DNA of 64,000 nt, taken from positions 45,846-109,845 of the forward strand of contig CAMDKK010000006.1 in assembly GCA_945901045.1 (NCBI GenBank), in the 5' to 3' direction. Source of the stretch: Limnohabitans sp. Rim8. GTDB taxonomy: Bacteria > Pseudomonadota > Gammaproteobacteria > Burkholderiales > Burkholderiaceae_C. Positions 29,882 through 38,897 of this stretch are shown here, piece after piece (positions within the stretch are counted from its first letter, which is position 1; every line of letters starts with the position of its first letter). A model generated the notes under the pieces. It was given only the letters and a program-made list of their open reading frames with translations. It ran no database searches and was not told where the DNA came from. The position numbers and the translations under genes were made by a program.

Positions 29882-30856
29882 TCACTCTGCCTTAGCCCCT
29901 GAGGCCTTGACGACTTCGCCCCATCGCGTGATTTCACTGTCAATGAATTTGGCAAATTCCAGTGGCGATGAAACTGAGGGCGAGGCACCTACGCTGGAGA
30001 GCATGTCTTTTACATCGGTTTGCTGCATTATTTTTGTAATCTCTGCATTGAGTCGATTGACAATCACCGTTGGTGTTCCTGCCGGCGCCACTATACCGAA
30101 CCAAGGTTCAACGTCAAAGCCGGGCAGCCCACTTTCAGCGATTGTGGGAACGTCGGGTATAGCTTGGGAGCGTTTACCACTGGGGGTGGCCAGCATTGAA
30201 AGCTTGCCCCCAGCTACATGGGGTTTTGCAACAGCATATTGGAGAAACATTGCAGAAACTTGACCGCCTAAGAGATCGGAAGTTGCCGGGCCATTTCCCT
30301 TGTAGGGTACATGGGTCAGGTCCACGCCGGCACGCGTTTTGAACAATTCCAATGCCAAATGGGCACCCGTACCAATCCCTCCGGATGCAAAGTTGATTTT
30401 GCCTGGCTGGGCTTTGGCCAAGGCAAGGAATTCCGCCACATTTTTGGCGGGAACATTGGGATGGGTGACAAGAACCATGGGCGACCAAGCCGCACGAATG
30501 ACTGGGGTGAAGTCCTTGCGTGCATCGTAATTGAGACGCGAAGCCATCAGGCTTTCATTAATTGCCAAATCAGGCGCAACAAGCAGCAATGTATACCCGT
30601 CTGCGGGGGCTCGGGCCACCATGGCACTGCCGATGGTACTGCCTCCCCCACCCTTGTTGTCGACGATCACATTCTGGCCCAGCCGAGTTTGAAGCTGCGT
30701 TGCCAAAAGGCGACCCAAAATGTCTGTGAATCCACCCGGTGGATAGGGAACTACGAGGCGAATGGGCCTGTCAGGATATGGTGTTTGACTGAATGCAGCA
30801 CTGCATAAGCACAAGGCAAATGCCATAAAAGTGGCTCGTCGAAAAAATAAAAGCAT
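29882..30856 (-). CDS. Bug/TctC family periplasmic solute-binding protein
   Basis: The 324-residue protein has a signal peptide (MLLFFRRATFMAFALCLC to AFSQ) and Bug motifs YPDRPIRLVVPYPPGGFTD, VDNKGGGGSTIGSAMVARA, PADGYTLLLVAP, HVPYKGNGPATSDLLGGQ and VPTIAESGLPGF. It sits between the TauD-type dioxygenase gene and an amidohydrolase gene, whose start overlaps or nearly overlaps this stop. No permease gene is nearby. Confidence 0.93.
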   Translation of the reverse strand: MLLFFRRATFMAFALCLCSAAFSQTPYPDRPIRLVVPYPPGGFTDILGRLLATQLQTRLGQNVIVDNKGGGGSTIGSAMVARAPADGYTLLLVAPDLAINESLMASRLNYDARKDFTPVIRAAWSPMVLVTHPNVPAKNVAEFLALAKAQPGKINFASGGIGTGAHLALELFKTRAGVDLTHVPYKGNGPATSDLLGGQVSAMFLQYAVAKPHVAGGKLSMLATPSGKRSQAIPDVPTIAESGLPGFDVEPWFGIVAPAGTPTVIVNRLNAEITKIMQQTDVKDMLSSVGASPSVSSPLEFAKFIDSEITRWGEVVKASGAKAE

Positions 30857-30926
30857 GGGTTGTCCTTATTGAAATGGCAAAAACTTTATGGGCATCAATA
30901 CAGCGCATGTTTTCATAAGTTCCAAT

Positions 30927-31904
30927 TTAAAGGTCCAGTTGTCGTTTTTGGGCGGTGCCTGTTTGACGGAACTTTGACAAAGGGGGCATGAGATAGCGGC
31001 GCAGGTCGCTTGGATCTGCTGCTGGGTCTGAGCCCACAGGTCGCGTTCCCGCGATCGTCACTCGCTCCATCAGTCTGCGCTGCGGGTAGTAATCGTGCAA
31101 TGCAGAATGTTGCACATGGCGGTTGTCCCAAAACACCAGCATGTTGGGCTCCCAGCAGTGACGATACTGATACTCATGAATAAGTGTCTTGCGATACAAC
31201 ATGTCCAGGATCATTCGGCTTTCATCTTCGGCCATACCCTTGATATACAGCGTGAATTGCGGGTTCACGAAGATTACTTTTTTACCGGTGATCGGGTGAA
31301 CCGACACCACGGGATGGGTGATGGCGGGGTAGTGGTCTTCAAATCGACGCAACTTTTCTAGGCCCTCAGCATCAGTGGAAAACAGGCTGCGAAATGGTTT
31401 GAAATCATGCACTGCTTCAAGGCCAGATAAAAATCGTTGCCAGCGGTCGGACAGGCCTTCGTAGACTGCTGACATGCTGGCAAATGCAGTGTTGCCTCCA
31501 TATTCAGGAATGATTTTCGAGCACAGGGCCGTTCCCATAGGGGGTGCCTCCCGAAAGGTCTCGTCGGTGTGCCAAATATCTGTAGGCGCTGGTGGATTAC
31601 CCTCTTTGTTGTCATAGACGATCAATTCGGGGGCATCGGCGCTGCTCGTGGAAAAGGGGTGCACGCTCAAAGAGCCAAAATAGCGACCAAAGCGCTTGAG
31701 GTCCTCTGAAGAAATAAGCTGCTCAGGAAACACCAAAACGCCATGCTGAGCATGCGCTAATTTGAGCGAGTCGACTGTTTCGTCCGAAAGAGTTTTCGTC
31801 AGATCTATACCGGTGATTCGGGCACCTAAAAAAACACCTAAACGTCGAATTTCCAGCATGTCGGTCCTCACTTTGGAGGAGACCTGTTTCGTTTCAATGT
31901 CCAT
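30927..31904 (-). CDS. TauD/TfdA family Fe(II)/2-oxoglutarate dioxygenase
   Basis: The 325-residue enzyme has the iron-binding facial triad: H112 and D114 in IWHTDETF and H266 in DNRHVQHSALHDY. RRLMERVT follows, with arginines expected to bind 2-oxoglutarate. The N-terminal IRRLGVFLGARITGIDLTK is also standard. The family hydroxylates taurine, alkyl sulfates, aryloxyacetates and similar compounds, often cleaving a C-S or C-O bond. The ATG at 31904 follows AAGGAG. It heads a minus-strand operon with two Bug genes, amidohydrolase, dehydrogenase and aldolase, so it probably performs the first step. Confidence 0.92.
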   Translation of the reverse strand: MDIETKQVSSKVRTDMLEIRRLGVFLGARITGIDLTKTLSDETVDSLKLAHAQHGVLVFPEQLISSEDLKRFGRYFGSLSVHPFSTSSADAPELIVYDNKEGNPPAPTDIWHTDETFREAPPMGTALCSKIIPEYGGNTAFASMSAVYEGLSDRWQRFLSGLEAVHDFKPFRSLFSTDAEGLEKLRRFEDHYPAITHPVVSVHPITGKKVIFVNPQFTLYIKGMAEDESRMILDMLYRKTLIHEYQYRHCWEPNMLVFWDNRHVQHSALHDYYPQRRLMERVTIAGTRPVGSDPAADPSDLRRYLMPPLSKFRQTGTAQKRQLDL

Positions 31905-32044
31905 GACCTGTAACTCCTTGCTGAACTGCAATTCCACAACAATAATGAATATACCTCTTAAAAAAGACATGTAACAAGAAATGACATGCGTCCTTTCAAG
32001 CTCAGCAAAATGATGTCGCAAAAGCCTGATAATTTCGCAGAACA

Positions 32045-32173
32045 ATGCCCATCAAATACGCCGAATTTACGGATGGCCCAATCGTCGGCTTTATCAAAGA
32101 GGCTGATACCCACATGGGTGCGAACTTAAAAGGTCCAAAGCGGTGTTCCACTGAAAAGTCGAAAACCCTCTAA
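32045..32173 (+). pseudogene. Remnant of an IS3-family transposase OrfA
   Basis: The 42-codon reading frame contains FTDGPIVGFIKEADTHMG, which closely resembles the N-terminus of IS3-family OrfA proteins (pattern FTEEQIIGFIKEADAGM). After that the similarity stops and a TAA ends the frame. No second orf, terminal inverted repeats or target duplication could be seen. It is an eroded fragment in the 657-base gap between two operons; the rest of that gap holds a terminator-like hairpin and nothing else recognisable. Confidence 0.5.
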
Positions 32174-32276
32174 AACCTAAAAGCGGCCCTATGATTCAGC
32201 GCTAAAGGGCTGCCCAACGAAATGCGGAAATCCAATGGCGGTGCTTTTGGATCTGCTGACCTGTCATCACCTGAAG

Positions 32277-32322
32277 AAAAAACCTAGGCTCATAGGGGGA
32301 AAATACTGGGATTTATGAGCCT
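32277..32322 (-). terminator. Rho-independent terminator of the Rieske oxygenase operon
   Basis: Read on the minus strand, AGGCTCATA (32322-32314) pairs exactly with TATGAGCCT (32294-32286) across a 19-base loop, and a run of six T follows at 32282-32277. It lies 240 bases beyond the stop of the beta-subunit gene. The long loop and the distance lower confidence. Confidence 0.55.
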
Positions 32323-32561
32323 GGAAAAAAGTTCTTCTATAACTTGAACAGTTTAAGCAGCAACAGGGACAACTTCTGTACAAAAAGAAACAGCGGACCT
32401 GAAATTGGTTTGTCACGCCATTCAGTCTCAACGGCTAACCATCGAGAACTGCCGAATAGAAGTTTGGGAATTTGGTCGGATAGTACTCAAATGAATTGAG
32501 CTGAATGACAGGATCAGGCCACTGGCTATTTCGTCAAGCGAGTTTAACTTGACGATGTCCT

Positions 32562-33188
32562 TCAAACCCAAGCTTGCAATACATAGTCATAAGCCGCTTG
32601 GCCGTTGGTCATGTCCACGCGTTGCAATTTGATTTTCAAATCGTTGCCTTGCTTCACTAAGGTATGACGGTAGCTGCCAGCAAAATGCCGGATGTCGTCT
32701 CGGCGCATTTCCATCATTTGAAAGCGGGCGTAAACCTCAACGGTGTTGGCACTGACGGCTTCAATGACAATGTTGCCCACCATGTGATTGGTACCCCAGT
32801 GTGCAGCTTGTGACCACGCGTTGGGATGAAGCAGTCGGCTCATGCGAACCTCCATGAGTAATTTATCTTCTGCAAAAATCGAAGGTTCACGTCGCCAGTC
32901 GGTTTGTGTGGGCGTGGAAGGCATCCAGTAAACGCCATCGTCACTGAACAATTTGCCAAATTCGCCCCAAGCTTTGTTGTCCAGTAAAGCAGCTTGATGG
33001 AACAGCAATTCCTCTACTTGGCGTTGCAAGGCGGCATCCACTTTGACGGCTTTGGGAATATAGCCTTGGCTGGGCTGTCGGCCTCGGCCCATGTGGTCGG
33101 GTTCGATGGAGTCTGCGCCAGACATAGATTGAATACCTTCAATCACGACACCTGTGCCGAGTGCTTCTTTAACTTCATTGGTTTTCAT
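32562..33188 (-). CDS. Aromatic-ring-hydroxylating dioxygenase, small (beta) subunit
   Basis: The 208-residue protein is of the SnoaL-like cone fold used by Rieske oxygenase beta subunits: VEELLFHQAALLDNKAWGEFGKLFSDDGVYWMP, SRLLHPNAW and a C-terminal RRDDIRHFAGSYRHTL. Beta subunits are structural partners of the alpha subunit in alpha3beta3 assemblies. About 50 residues precede the usual family start. The ATG at 33188 follows AGGAG. It lies 16 bases after the alpha-subunit gene. Confidence 0.88.
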   Translation of the reverse strand: MKTNEVKEALGTGVVIEGIQSMSGADSIEPDHMGRGRQPSQGYIPKAVKVDAALQRQVEELLFHQAALLDNKAWGEFGKLFSDDGVYWMPSTPTQTDWRREPSIFAEDKLLMEVRMSRLLHPNAWSQAAHWGTNHMVGNIVIEAVSANTVEVYARFQMMEMRRDDIRHFAGSYRHTLVKQGNDLKIKLQRVDMTNGQAAYDYVLQAWV

Positions 33189-33204
33189 GAGGGTTGACTC
33201 CTGT

Positions 33205-34527
33205 TCAGGCTTTTGCCGAAGGTTGAATGGCGGCACGGATATACGAATCCCAAGCCTTGAACTGATTGCGCATCACCACTTCGCTGGTGCCATTGTTAGA
33301 GTACAAAATGCCATCTTTCTCGGTATCGCCACCATAGTTACGGTGGAAACTGACCCATTCGCCACCCTTGGATTGCAGACCCAGTTGAGCTTTGGTCCAG
33401 TTTTCCAAATCATCTGCATTGATCATGGTGGCAGGCGAGTTCACCAGATTGAAATACCACAGAGAACGTTCGTAGATGGCTTCGGGCACACCTTTGAGGC
33501 GAAAGTGCCAAATTTCAGACAAGGTTTTATTGGGCGCCATGGGACGCAAGCACCGAAGCTGTTGCAATGGCGATTGAACCGACAGATAAGGATAGATGAG
33601 GACATGGTGAATGCTTCGTGCCAAATATTCCTCACCTTTTTCTTCGCCATAGGCTTTTTTGATCAAGGCTTCGTATTCAACGGTGTCAGGGTCGGTAGGG
33701 CGCAAGCCCATATAGGCTTTCAAAATGCCGTGGCCATACTTGAAGTTCACTGTTTGAACCGAGTCCCACTGATCAAAGCTGGAAGCAAAAGTGGAGAGGT
33801 AATGGAAAAACAAAGGCGCTTCGCCTTTTTCTTTTTTCAAGCGTTGTTCCACTTTGCGCGCAGACACGCCAGTAGATTGGTGTGTGACTGAGGGGTGAAG
33901 TGAGTCCAACTGGTTCTCCATGAAGAACTTCCAATTGGAATGCTGCATGACACGGTGACAGACAGGCACAGCCTCTACTTCTCCCAATGGAGAGCGGTCG
34001 CACATGTCATCAAAGGCCACTTTGGCTTCGCCCAAGAATTCAACCAGCCCAGGCCCTTCTTTGGACAAACTGGCAAACACAAAGCCTCGGTAACTGTCGA
34101 CTCGGGCTGCAGCTACCATGCTGCAATCTGGACTGTCGGGGGTCATGCGTGTGCCATCGTAGCCTTTGACCAAGGGAATGGCCTTAACTTTGCCATTCAA
34201 ATGAAAGCTCCATGCATGGTAGGAGCATACAAAGCCTTTGCCTGTATTGCCGCTTTGATTGCCGCACAACTCAACACCGCGATGGGGGCAGCGGTTGTAA
34301 AGAACTTTCACGCTTTTGTCGATGTCTCTGACCATCACCATCGGTTGCCGACCAATTTGCATGGTGAAATAATCGCCAACCTCTTTCACTTGAGAATCAT
34401 GGCCACAATAGACCCAAGCCTTCTCAAAGATATGTTCCATTTCAAGATCAAACAATTGTTGATCGGTGTAGACGCTTTTGTGAACGCGATCTGGTTGAAC
34501 CAGATGGTCTAAATCTATCGATTGCAT
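33205..34527 (-). CDS. Rieske ring-hydroxylating dioxygenase, large (alpha) subunit
   Basis: The 440-residue protein has the Rieske [2Fe-2S] ligands C80, H82, C101 and H104 (NRCPHRGVELC and CSYHAW). The mononuclear iron histidines are H211 and H216 in ENQLDSLHPSVTH. The enzyme should add O2 to an aromatic ring using electrons from a reductase. No ferredoxin or reductase gene lies near, so these must come from elsewhere. The ATG at 34527 follows TGGAG. It is divergent from a LysR gene and close to a complete Liv-type importer, which suggests an imported aromatic acid as substrate. Confidence 0.93.
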   Translation of the reverse strand: MQSIDLDHLVQPDRVHKSVYTDQQLFDLEMEHIFEKAWVYCGHDSQVKEVGDYFTMQIGRQPMVMVRDIDKSVKVLYNRCPHRGVELCGNQSGNTGKGFVCSYHAWSFHLNGKVKAIPLVKGYDGTRMTPDSPDCSMVAAARVDSYRGFVFASLSKEGPGLVEFLGEAKVAFDDMCDRSPLGEVEAVPVCHRVMQHSNWKFFMENQLDSLHPSVTHQSTGVSARKVEQRLKKEKGEAPLFFHYLSTFASSFDQWDSVQTVNFKYGHGILKAYMGLRPTDPDTVEYEALIKKAYGEEKGEEYLARSIHHVLIYPYLSVQSPLQQLRCLRPMAPNKTLSEIWHFRLKGVPEAIYERSLWYFNLVNSPATMINADDLENWTKAQLGLQSKGGEWVSFHRNYGGDTEKDGILYSNNGTSEVVMRNQFKAWDSYIRAAIQPSAKA

Positions 34528-34577
34528 GAAAACTCCATTTTTGGGCTTGATAGGAACACGAAACCATAACTTAACTG

Positions 34578-34595
34578 AGGTCAAGCAATAGACCT
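34578..34595. promoter_or_regulatory. Candidate LysR-type operator in the divergent Rieske/LysR region
   Basis: AGGTC at 34578-34582 and GACCT at 34591-34595 form an inverted repeat with 8 bases between, centrally placed in the 102-base divergent gap. A second dyad, CCATAGGCTATGG at 34621-34633, overlaps the LysR start codon and could serve autoregulation. Binding is inferred from position and symmetry only. Confidence 0.45.
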
Positions 34596-34629
34596 ACAAC
34601 AATTCATGCTTTTTCCATTACCATAGGCT

Positions 34630-35529
34630 ATGGATTACAGAAAAGTTCAGCTCTTCCTGGCTGCTGCTCGTTACGGCAATCTCACTGCAGCGGCTGCTTC
34701 GATGGAAATTTCTCAACCCGCCCTGTCCAAAAGCATCAAAGCATTGGAGAAAACCTTGGGCGTTCGGCTTCTGGAGCGTGGCCGATTTGGGGTCAGCCTC
34801 ACGCCTTTTGGTCAGGCACTCATGGCGCATGGCCGCGTGATAGAAGCGGAAATGCGCAATGCAGTGGGTGAGATTCAATCGATGCGCGGAGCGCAACGGG
34901 GACACGTGATGATGGGCTGCGGCCCCACAGAGGCAACTCGCCTTTTGCCATTAGCGCTCAAGATATTGGCCGCACAAAACCCTGAGGTGCATGTGACGGT
35001 GCTTTATGGTTTGAATGAGGCCTTGATGCCCTGGGTCAAACAAGGTGAGGTTGACTTTGCATTGTCTTCGGTGCCTGCCAAATCAACAGATGCAGATTTG
35101 GTCCATGACTACCTTTCAACAGAGGGTGCCACAGTGGTGTCCCGCTCAGACCATCCCTTGACAAAACACAAAGTGGTCAACCCCAGCATGTTAGTGAAGT
35201 TTCCATGGATTTTGCCAAGACAGCGAGAGTTGGAGCGGCTTGCGTTTGATGATTACTTTGCCTCGCACGGTTTAGTGCCGCCCGTGGCCCAAGTTGAAAC
35301 CACCTCCACAGTGCTGATGAAGTCCATGGTGATGCAGAGTGATACATTGACCTTCATTCCCAAGGAATTAATTTATTGGGAGGTCAGAGCAGGGCAACTG
35401 AAAGCACTTGAGGCCACAGGTAATCAGTGGGAAAGGCGAGTCGGCATCACTCGGCGTCTCAAAGCTACCCTCAGTCCTGCCAGTAAATTGTTAATGCAAG
35501 CATTGAAGTCAGTAGCGCAAGCGTTTTAA
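34630..35529 (+). CDS. LysR-type transcriptional regulator
   Basis: The 299-residue protein opens with the LysR helix-turn-helix (MDYRKVQLFLAAARYGNLTAAAASMEISQPALSKSIKALE) and continues with a substrate-binding domain. Divergent placement next to the Rieske oxygenase genes is the standard arrangement for a LysR activator of a catabolic operon. Its 3' end meets livF with only one base between the stop codons, so it lies between the oxygenase genes and the transporter genes and may control both. Confidence 0.93.
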   Translation: MDYRKVQLFLAAARYGNLTAAAASMEISQPALSKSIKALEKTLGVRLLERGRFGVSLTPFGQALMAHGRVIEAEMRNAVGEIQSMRGAQRGHVMMGCGPTEATRLLPLALKILAAQNPEVHVTVLYGLNEALMPWVKQGEVDFALSSVPAKSTDADLVHDYLSTEGATVVSRSDHPLTKHKVVNPSMLVKFPWILPRQRELERLAFDDYFASHGLVPPVAQVETTSTVLMKSMVMQSDTLTFIPKELIYWEVRAGQLKALEATGNQWERRVGITRRLKATLSPASKLLMQALKSVAQAF

Positions 35530-35538
35530 ATTAAACGC
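35521..35538. terminator. Short dyad across two convergent stop codons
   Basis: GCGTTT (35521-35526) pairs with AAACGC (35533-35538) around a 6-base loop. Both the LysR TAA and the livF TAA lie inside it. The stem is short and has no clean U-tract, so termination would be weak. Confidence 0.3.
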
Positions 35539-36238
35539 CCAGATAGCGCGTCCACAATTGCCGGTCTTCCCGCAGGGCTTCAGAACTTCCTGTCCAAGCC
35601 ACCTGTCCCCGTTCGATGATCAGGTGATGTGAGGCAATCTCTATCAATCGATTCACATATTTGTCTACAACGATCAAGGTTTGCCCCTCGTTGCAGAGCA
35701 GTCGCAAACATCTCCAAATTTCTTCTCGAATGAGTGGTGCCAGACCCTCTGTGGCTTCGTCCAAAATGATCATGCGTGGGTTGGTTACCAAGGCGCGACC
35801 GATGGCCAACATTTGTTGCTCACCCCCAGAAAGCTGAGAACCCAAGTTGGATTTTCTCTCGGCCAGACGTGGAAACAATTCGTAGACACGTGCGGGCGTC
35901 CAAAGGGTTTTGCTGCGATGTCGATTGCTGAAAAAGGCTGTGAGGTGTTCGTTAACTGACAAGTTTGGAAACACCTGCCGGCCTTCGGGTACCAGCGCAA
36001 CGCCTAAGCGTGCAATTTTGTCGGCCGGTTGATGGGTGATGTCTTGACCGTCAAATACAACTTGACCGCCATGAATGGATTTGAGTCCTAGAATGCTGCG
36101 AATCAAAGTGGTTTTGCCCATGCCATTGCGGCCAAGCAATCCCATGGATTCACCGGCATTGAGGCTGAAGTCTATGCCAAACAGAACCTGACTCTCTTGG
36201 TAAGCCGATCGCACATTGATAACTTGCAGCAAGCTCAT
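35531..36238 (-). CDS. livF: Branched-chain-type ABC transporter ATP-binding protein LivF
   Basis: The 235-residue ATPase shows Walker A GRNGMGKTTLIRS, the ABC signature LSGGEQQMLAIGRAL and Walker B RMIILDEATEGLAP. It is of the LivF type by length and by the LVPEGRQVFPNLSVNEHL segment. It energises uptake together with LivG. The start overlaps the livG stop by 4 bases. It is the last gene of the livJHMGF operon. Confidence 0.95.
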   Translation of the reverse strand: MSLLQVINVRSAYQESQVLFGIDFSLNAGESMGLLGRNGMGKTTLIRSILGLKSIHGGQVVFDGQDITHQPADKIARLGVALVPEGRQVFPNLSVNEHLTAFFSNRHRSKTLWTPARVYELFPRLAERKSNLGSQLSGGEQQMLAIGRALVTNPRMIILDEATEGLAPLIREEIWRCLRLLCNEGQTLIVVDKYVNRLIEIASHHLIIERGQVAWTGSSEALREDRQLWTRYLGV

Positions 36239-36990
36239 GCGTTTTCTTCTCCCAAATAAGCCGCAATAACCTGGGGGTTACGCCTGATTTCTTCAGGTGT
36301 ACCCGTTGCAATGACGGCGCCGCTGACCATCACAGAAATTCTGTCGGCCAATTTGAACACCGCGTCCATGTCGTGTTCAATCAGCAAAATCGCAGATTGT
36401 TCGCGCAATTTCAGGATGAGATTCAAAATGCGCTCGGATTCAACAGGGCCAGCGCCTGCCATGGGTTCATCGAGCAGCAGCAACTTGGGTTGCGTGGCGA
36501 CAGCCAGACCCAACTCCAAAATACGTTGCTCACCATGCGCGAGTTCACTGGCGTAATGATGGGCGCGGGTTGCTAATCCCAGTTCATTCAGCAGGCTCAT
36601 GGCCTTGGCTGTGAGTTCGGTTTCTTGGTTGACAGGTCTCCAAAACGAAAAACTGTTTCCTGCTCGAGCTTGAATGGAAAGCGCTACATTTTCTAAGACG
36701 GTGAACGATTTAAAGAGGCGTGTAATTTGAAATGAGCGCGCCAAGCCCAGTCGGACACGCTCATGGGTGGCCATGGCGGTGATATCTTGACCTTGGAACA
36801 TGATGTGACCGCTGTCACTGGACAGCAAGCCAGACAATTGCGCGACAAGACTGGTTTTTCCGGCGCCATTGGGGCCAATCAGCGCATGAATTTCATTCGC
36901 AAGCACTTGCAGACTGACATGGTCAGTGGCCCGCAAAGCGCCAAAGCTTTTCACCAAATCTTGAATAATGAGCAAAGGCTGCTGGCTCAT
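36235..36990 (-). CDS. livG: Branched-chain-type ABC transporter ATP-binding protein LivG
   Basis: The 251-residue ATPase has Walker A GPNGAGKTSLVAQ, the LivG-typical RVRLGLARSFQITRLFKSFTVLENV, signature ELAHGEQRILELGLAVA and Walker B LLLLDEPMAGAGP. It pairs with LivF on the LivHM permease. It overlaps both neighbours by 4 bases, so translation is coupled through the operon. Confidence 0.95.
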   Translation of the reverse strand: MSQQPLLIIQDLVKSFGALRATDHVSLQVLANEIHALIGPNGAGKTSLVAQLSGLLSSDSGHIMFQGQDITAMATHERVRLGLARSFQITRLFKSFTVLENVALSIQARAGNSFSFWRPVNQETELTAKAMSLLNELGLATRAHHYASELAHGEQRILELGLAVATQPKLLLLDEPMAGAGPVESERILNLILKLREQSAILLIEHDMDAVFKLADRISVMVSGAVIATGTPEEIRRNPQVIAAYLGEENA

Positions 36991-37946
36991 GCATGTCCCT
37001 TTGTTTCAAGCTTTTTAGGTCGGTTGAATAAGCTCGACAAACCACGCGGCGCCAGCAGCACCACCGCCAACAAGAACCAACCGATATAGAACTGCCAATA
37101 GACGGTGTATTCGGCGATCACATCTTCCAAAATGAGCAAAACCAAGGCACCCCATAGACCACCCGACAGTGTGCCCACGCCGCCCAGAATCACCATGATC
37201 ATCAAGGTACCAGACTGTGTCCAGTGCATCAGGTTGGGACTGACATAGTTTTGATGGTTGACCATCAAGGCACCCGCCAAGCCACCCAATGTTCCCGCGA
37301 TGATGAACAAAACCCATTTGTAGGTGTATGCAGGAAAACCGATCGCGTCCACACGCGTGTCATCGTCACGAATGGCCAGAATAACGCGGCCAAAGCGCGA
37401 TTTCATCATGCGTGAAATGATGACCAAGGTGAGTACCAAAACCAACAGGACAACAAAGTAAAAAGTCAGATCATTTTTTAAATCAAGCCCCATGCCAAAG
37501 TTAGATCGCGATTTGATGTTCAAACCTTCGTCGCCACCATAGGCTTTGATGGAGTTCACCAAGTAGTAAATCATTTGCGCAAAAGCCAAAGTGATCATGA
37601 TGAAGTAGACACCGCGCGTTCTCAAAGAGATGGCACCAATCACAGCGGCGGCCAGTGCTGAGACACCCATGGCCACCGCAAAGTTAAGCCAACCGCTGGT
37701 CACGCCCTCGGTGATCATGATGCCCACAGCATAGGCTCCAATGCCAACAAAGGCTGCATGGCCAAAAGACACCAAACCACCAAAACCCAAAATGAGATTC
37801 AAACTGCATGCTGCAATGCCGTAAATCATCATGCGGCTGATCATGCTGATGTAATAGTCTTGTCCGCGCGCATGCAACACCAAAGGCAGTGCAATGGCGA
37901 GTAGCAGCAACAAGGTCCAAAGCCAAGGACGAGTTTCGCGGTTCAT
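36987..37946 (-). CDS. livM: Branched-chain-type ABC transporter permease LivM
   Basis: The 319-residue membrane protein contains about eight to ten hydrophobic segments and the family motifs ILGFGGLVSFGHAAFVGIGAY and VILGGVGTLSGGLWGA. It forms the channel with LivH. It overlaps livG by 4 bases and follows livH after 12 bases. Confidence 0.95.
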   Translation of the reverse strand: MNRETRPWLWTLLLLLAIALPLVLHARGQDYYISMISRMMIYGIAACSLNLILGFGGLVSFGHAAFVGIGAYAVGIMITEGVTSGWLNFAVAMGVSALAAAVIGAISLRTRGVYFIMITLAFAQMIYYLVNSIKAYGGDEGLNIKSRSNFGMGLDLKNDLTFYFVVLLVLVLTLVIISRMMKSRFGRVILAIRDDDTRVDAIGFPAYTYKWVLFIIAGTLGGLAGALMVNHQNYVSPNLMHWTQSGTLMIMVILGGVGTLSGGLWGALVLLILEDVIAEYTVYWQFYIGWFLLAVVLLAPRGLSSLFNRPKKLETKGHA

Positions 37947-37958
37947 CTTGACCTTGCC

Positions 37959-38876
37959 TTAAGAGCGACCTGAGAACAGCCCTTGCGGGCGAACAAAGAG
38001 CACAACGGCCATCAAGACATAGACCAAAATAGAAGCCACGGCAGGGCCCGCTGCACTCGCAAACTGGGGAGAGAAAATTTCCCGAAATAAATGTGGCAGC
38101 AGTGTGCGACCCATGGTGTCAACAAAACCCACCAAAATGGCACCCACAAAAGCCCCCCAGACGGAGCCTATGCCCCCAATCACAATAACCACAAACGCCA
38201 AGATAAGGATGTTCTCCCCCATGCCGACTTGAACGGCAAGCAAAGGGCCCAGCATGGCACCCGCCACGGCGCAAAGTGCGGCGCCAATACCAAACACGCC
38301 GGTGAAAAGCACTTTGATATTGATGCCCATGGCCATGGCCATTTCACGATTGGATGCACCCGCACGAACCCAAGCGCCCATGCGTGTTTGGGTCACCAAG
38401 ACAAACAACAGCAAAGCAATGGCCAAGCCCACCGCAATGATGACCAAGCGATAGCTGGGGTACAGCAAACCAGGGAGCAATTGAACCGGACCGGAGAGGG
38501 CTTGTGGCGCTGAAAGGGCCAGGTCAGAGCCCCAGATCATTCGAACTGAATCATTGATGATGAGAATCAGTGCAAAGGTGGCCAACACCTGTGACAGGTG
38601 ATCTCGCGCGTAGAGCGTTCTGAGAAGAGTGGCCTCTAACAGCATGCCTACCACTGCGGTGAGGCCCACTGCCAACAAGACCCCTAACAAAAATGACTGC
38701 GTTAATTGAACCAGCCAAGCAGCCAGAAAGGCCCCCACCATGTAAATGGCGCCGTGGGCCAAGTTGATCATGTCCATGATGCCGAATACCAGCGTTAACC
38801 CAGACGCTAGCAAAAACAACATCAAACCAAACTGCAGGCCATTCAAGGCCTGCTCCAACATCAAAATACTGCTCAT
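37959..38876 (-). CDS. livH: Branched-chain-type ABC transporter permease LivH
   Basis: The 305-residue membrane protein begins MLEQALNGLQFGLMLFLLASGLTLVFGIMD and contains VVIVIGGIGSVWGAFVGA, both LivH hallmarks. Eight or so transmembrane segments are visible. It partners LivM. The gene follows livJ after 21 bases. Confidence 0.95.
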   Translation of the reverse strand: MSSILMLEQALNGLQFGLMLFLLASGLTLVFGIMDMINLAHGAIYMVGAFLAAWLVQLTQSFLLGVLLAVGLTAVVGMLLEATLLRTLYARDHLSQVLATFALILIINDSVRMIWGSDLALSAPQALSGPVQLLPGLLYPSYRLVIIAVGLAIALLLFVLVTQTRMGAWVRAGASNREMAMAMGINIKVLFTGVFGIGAALCAVAGAMLGPLLAVQVGMGENILILAFVVIVIGGIGSVWGAFVGAILVGFVDTMGRTLLPHLFREIFSPQFASAAGPAVASILVYVLMAVVLFVRPQGLFSGRS

Positions 38877-38897
38877 GGGGAAATCTTAACCCCCCAT

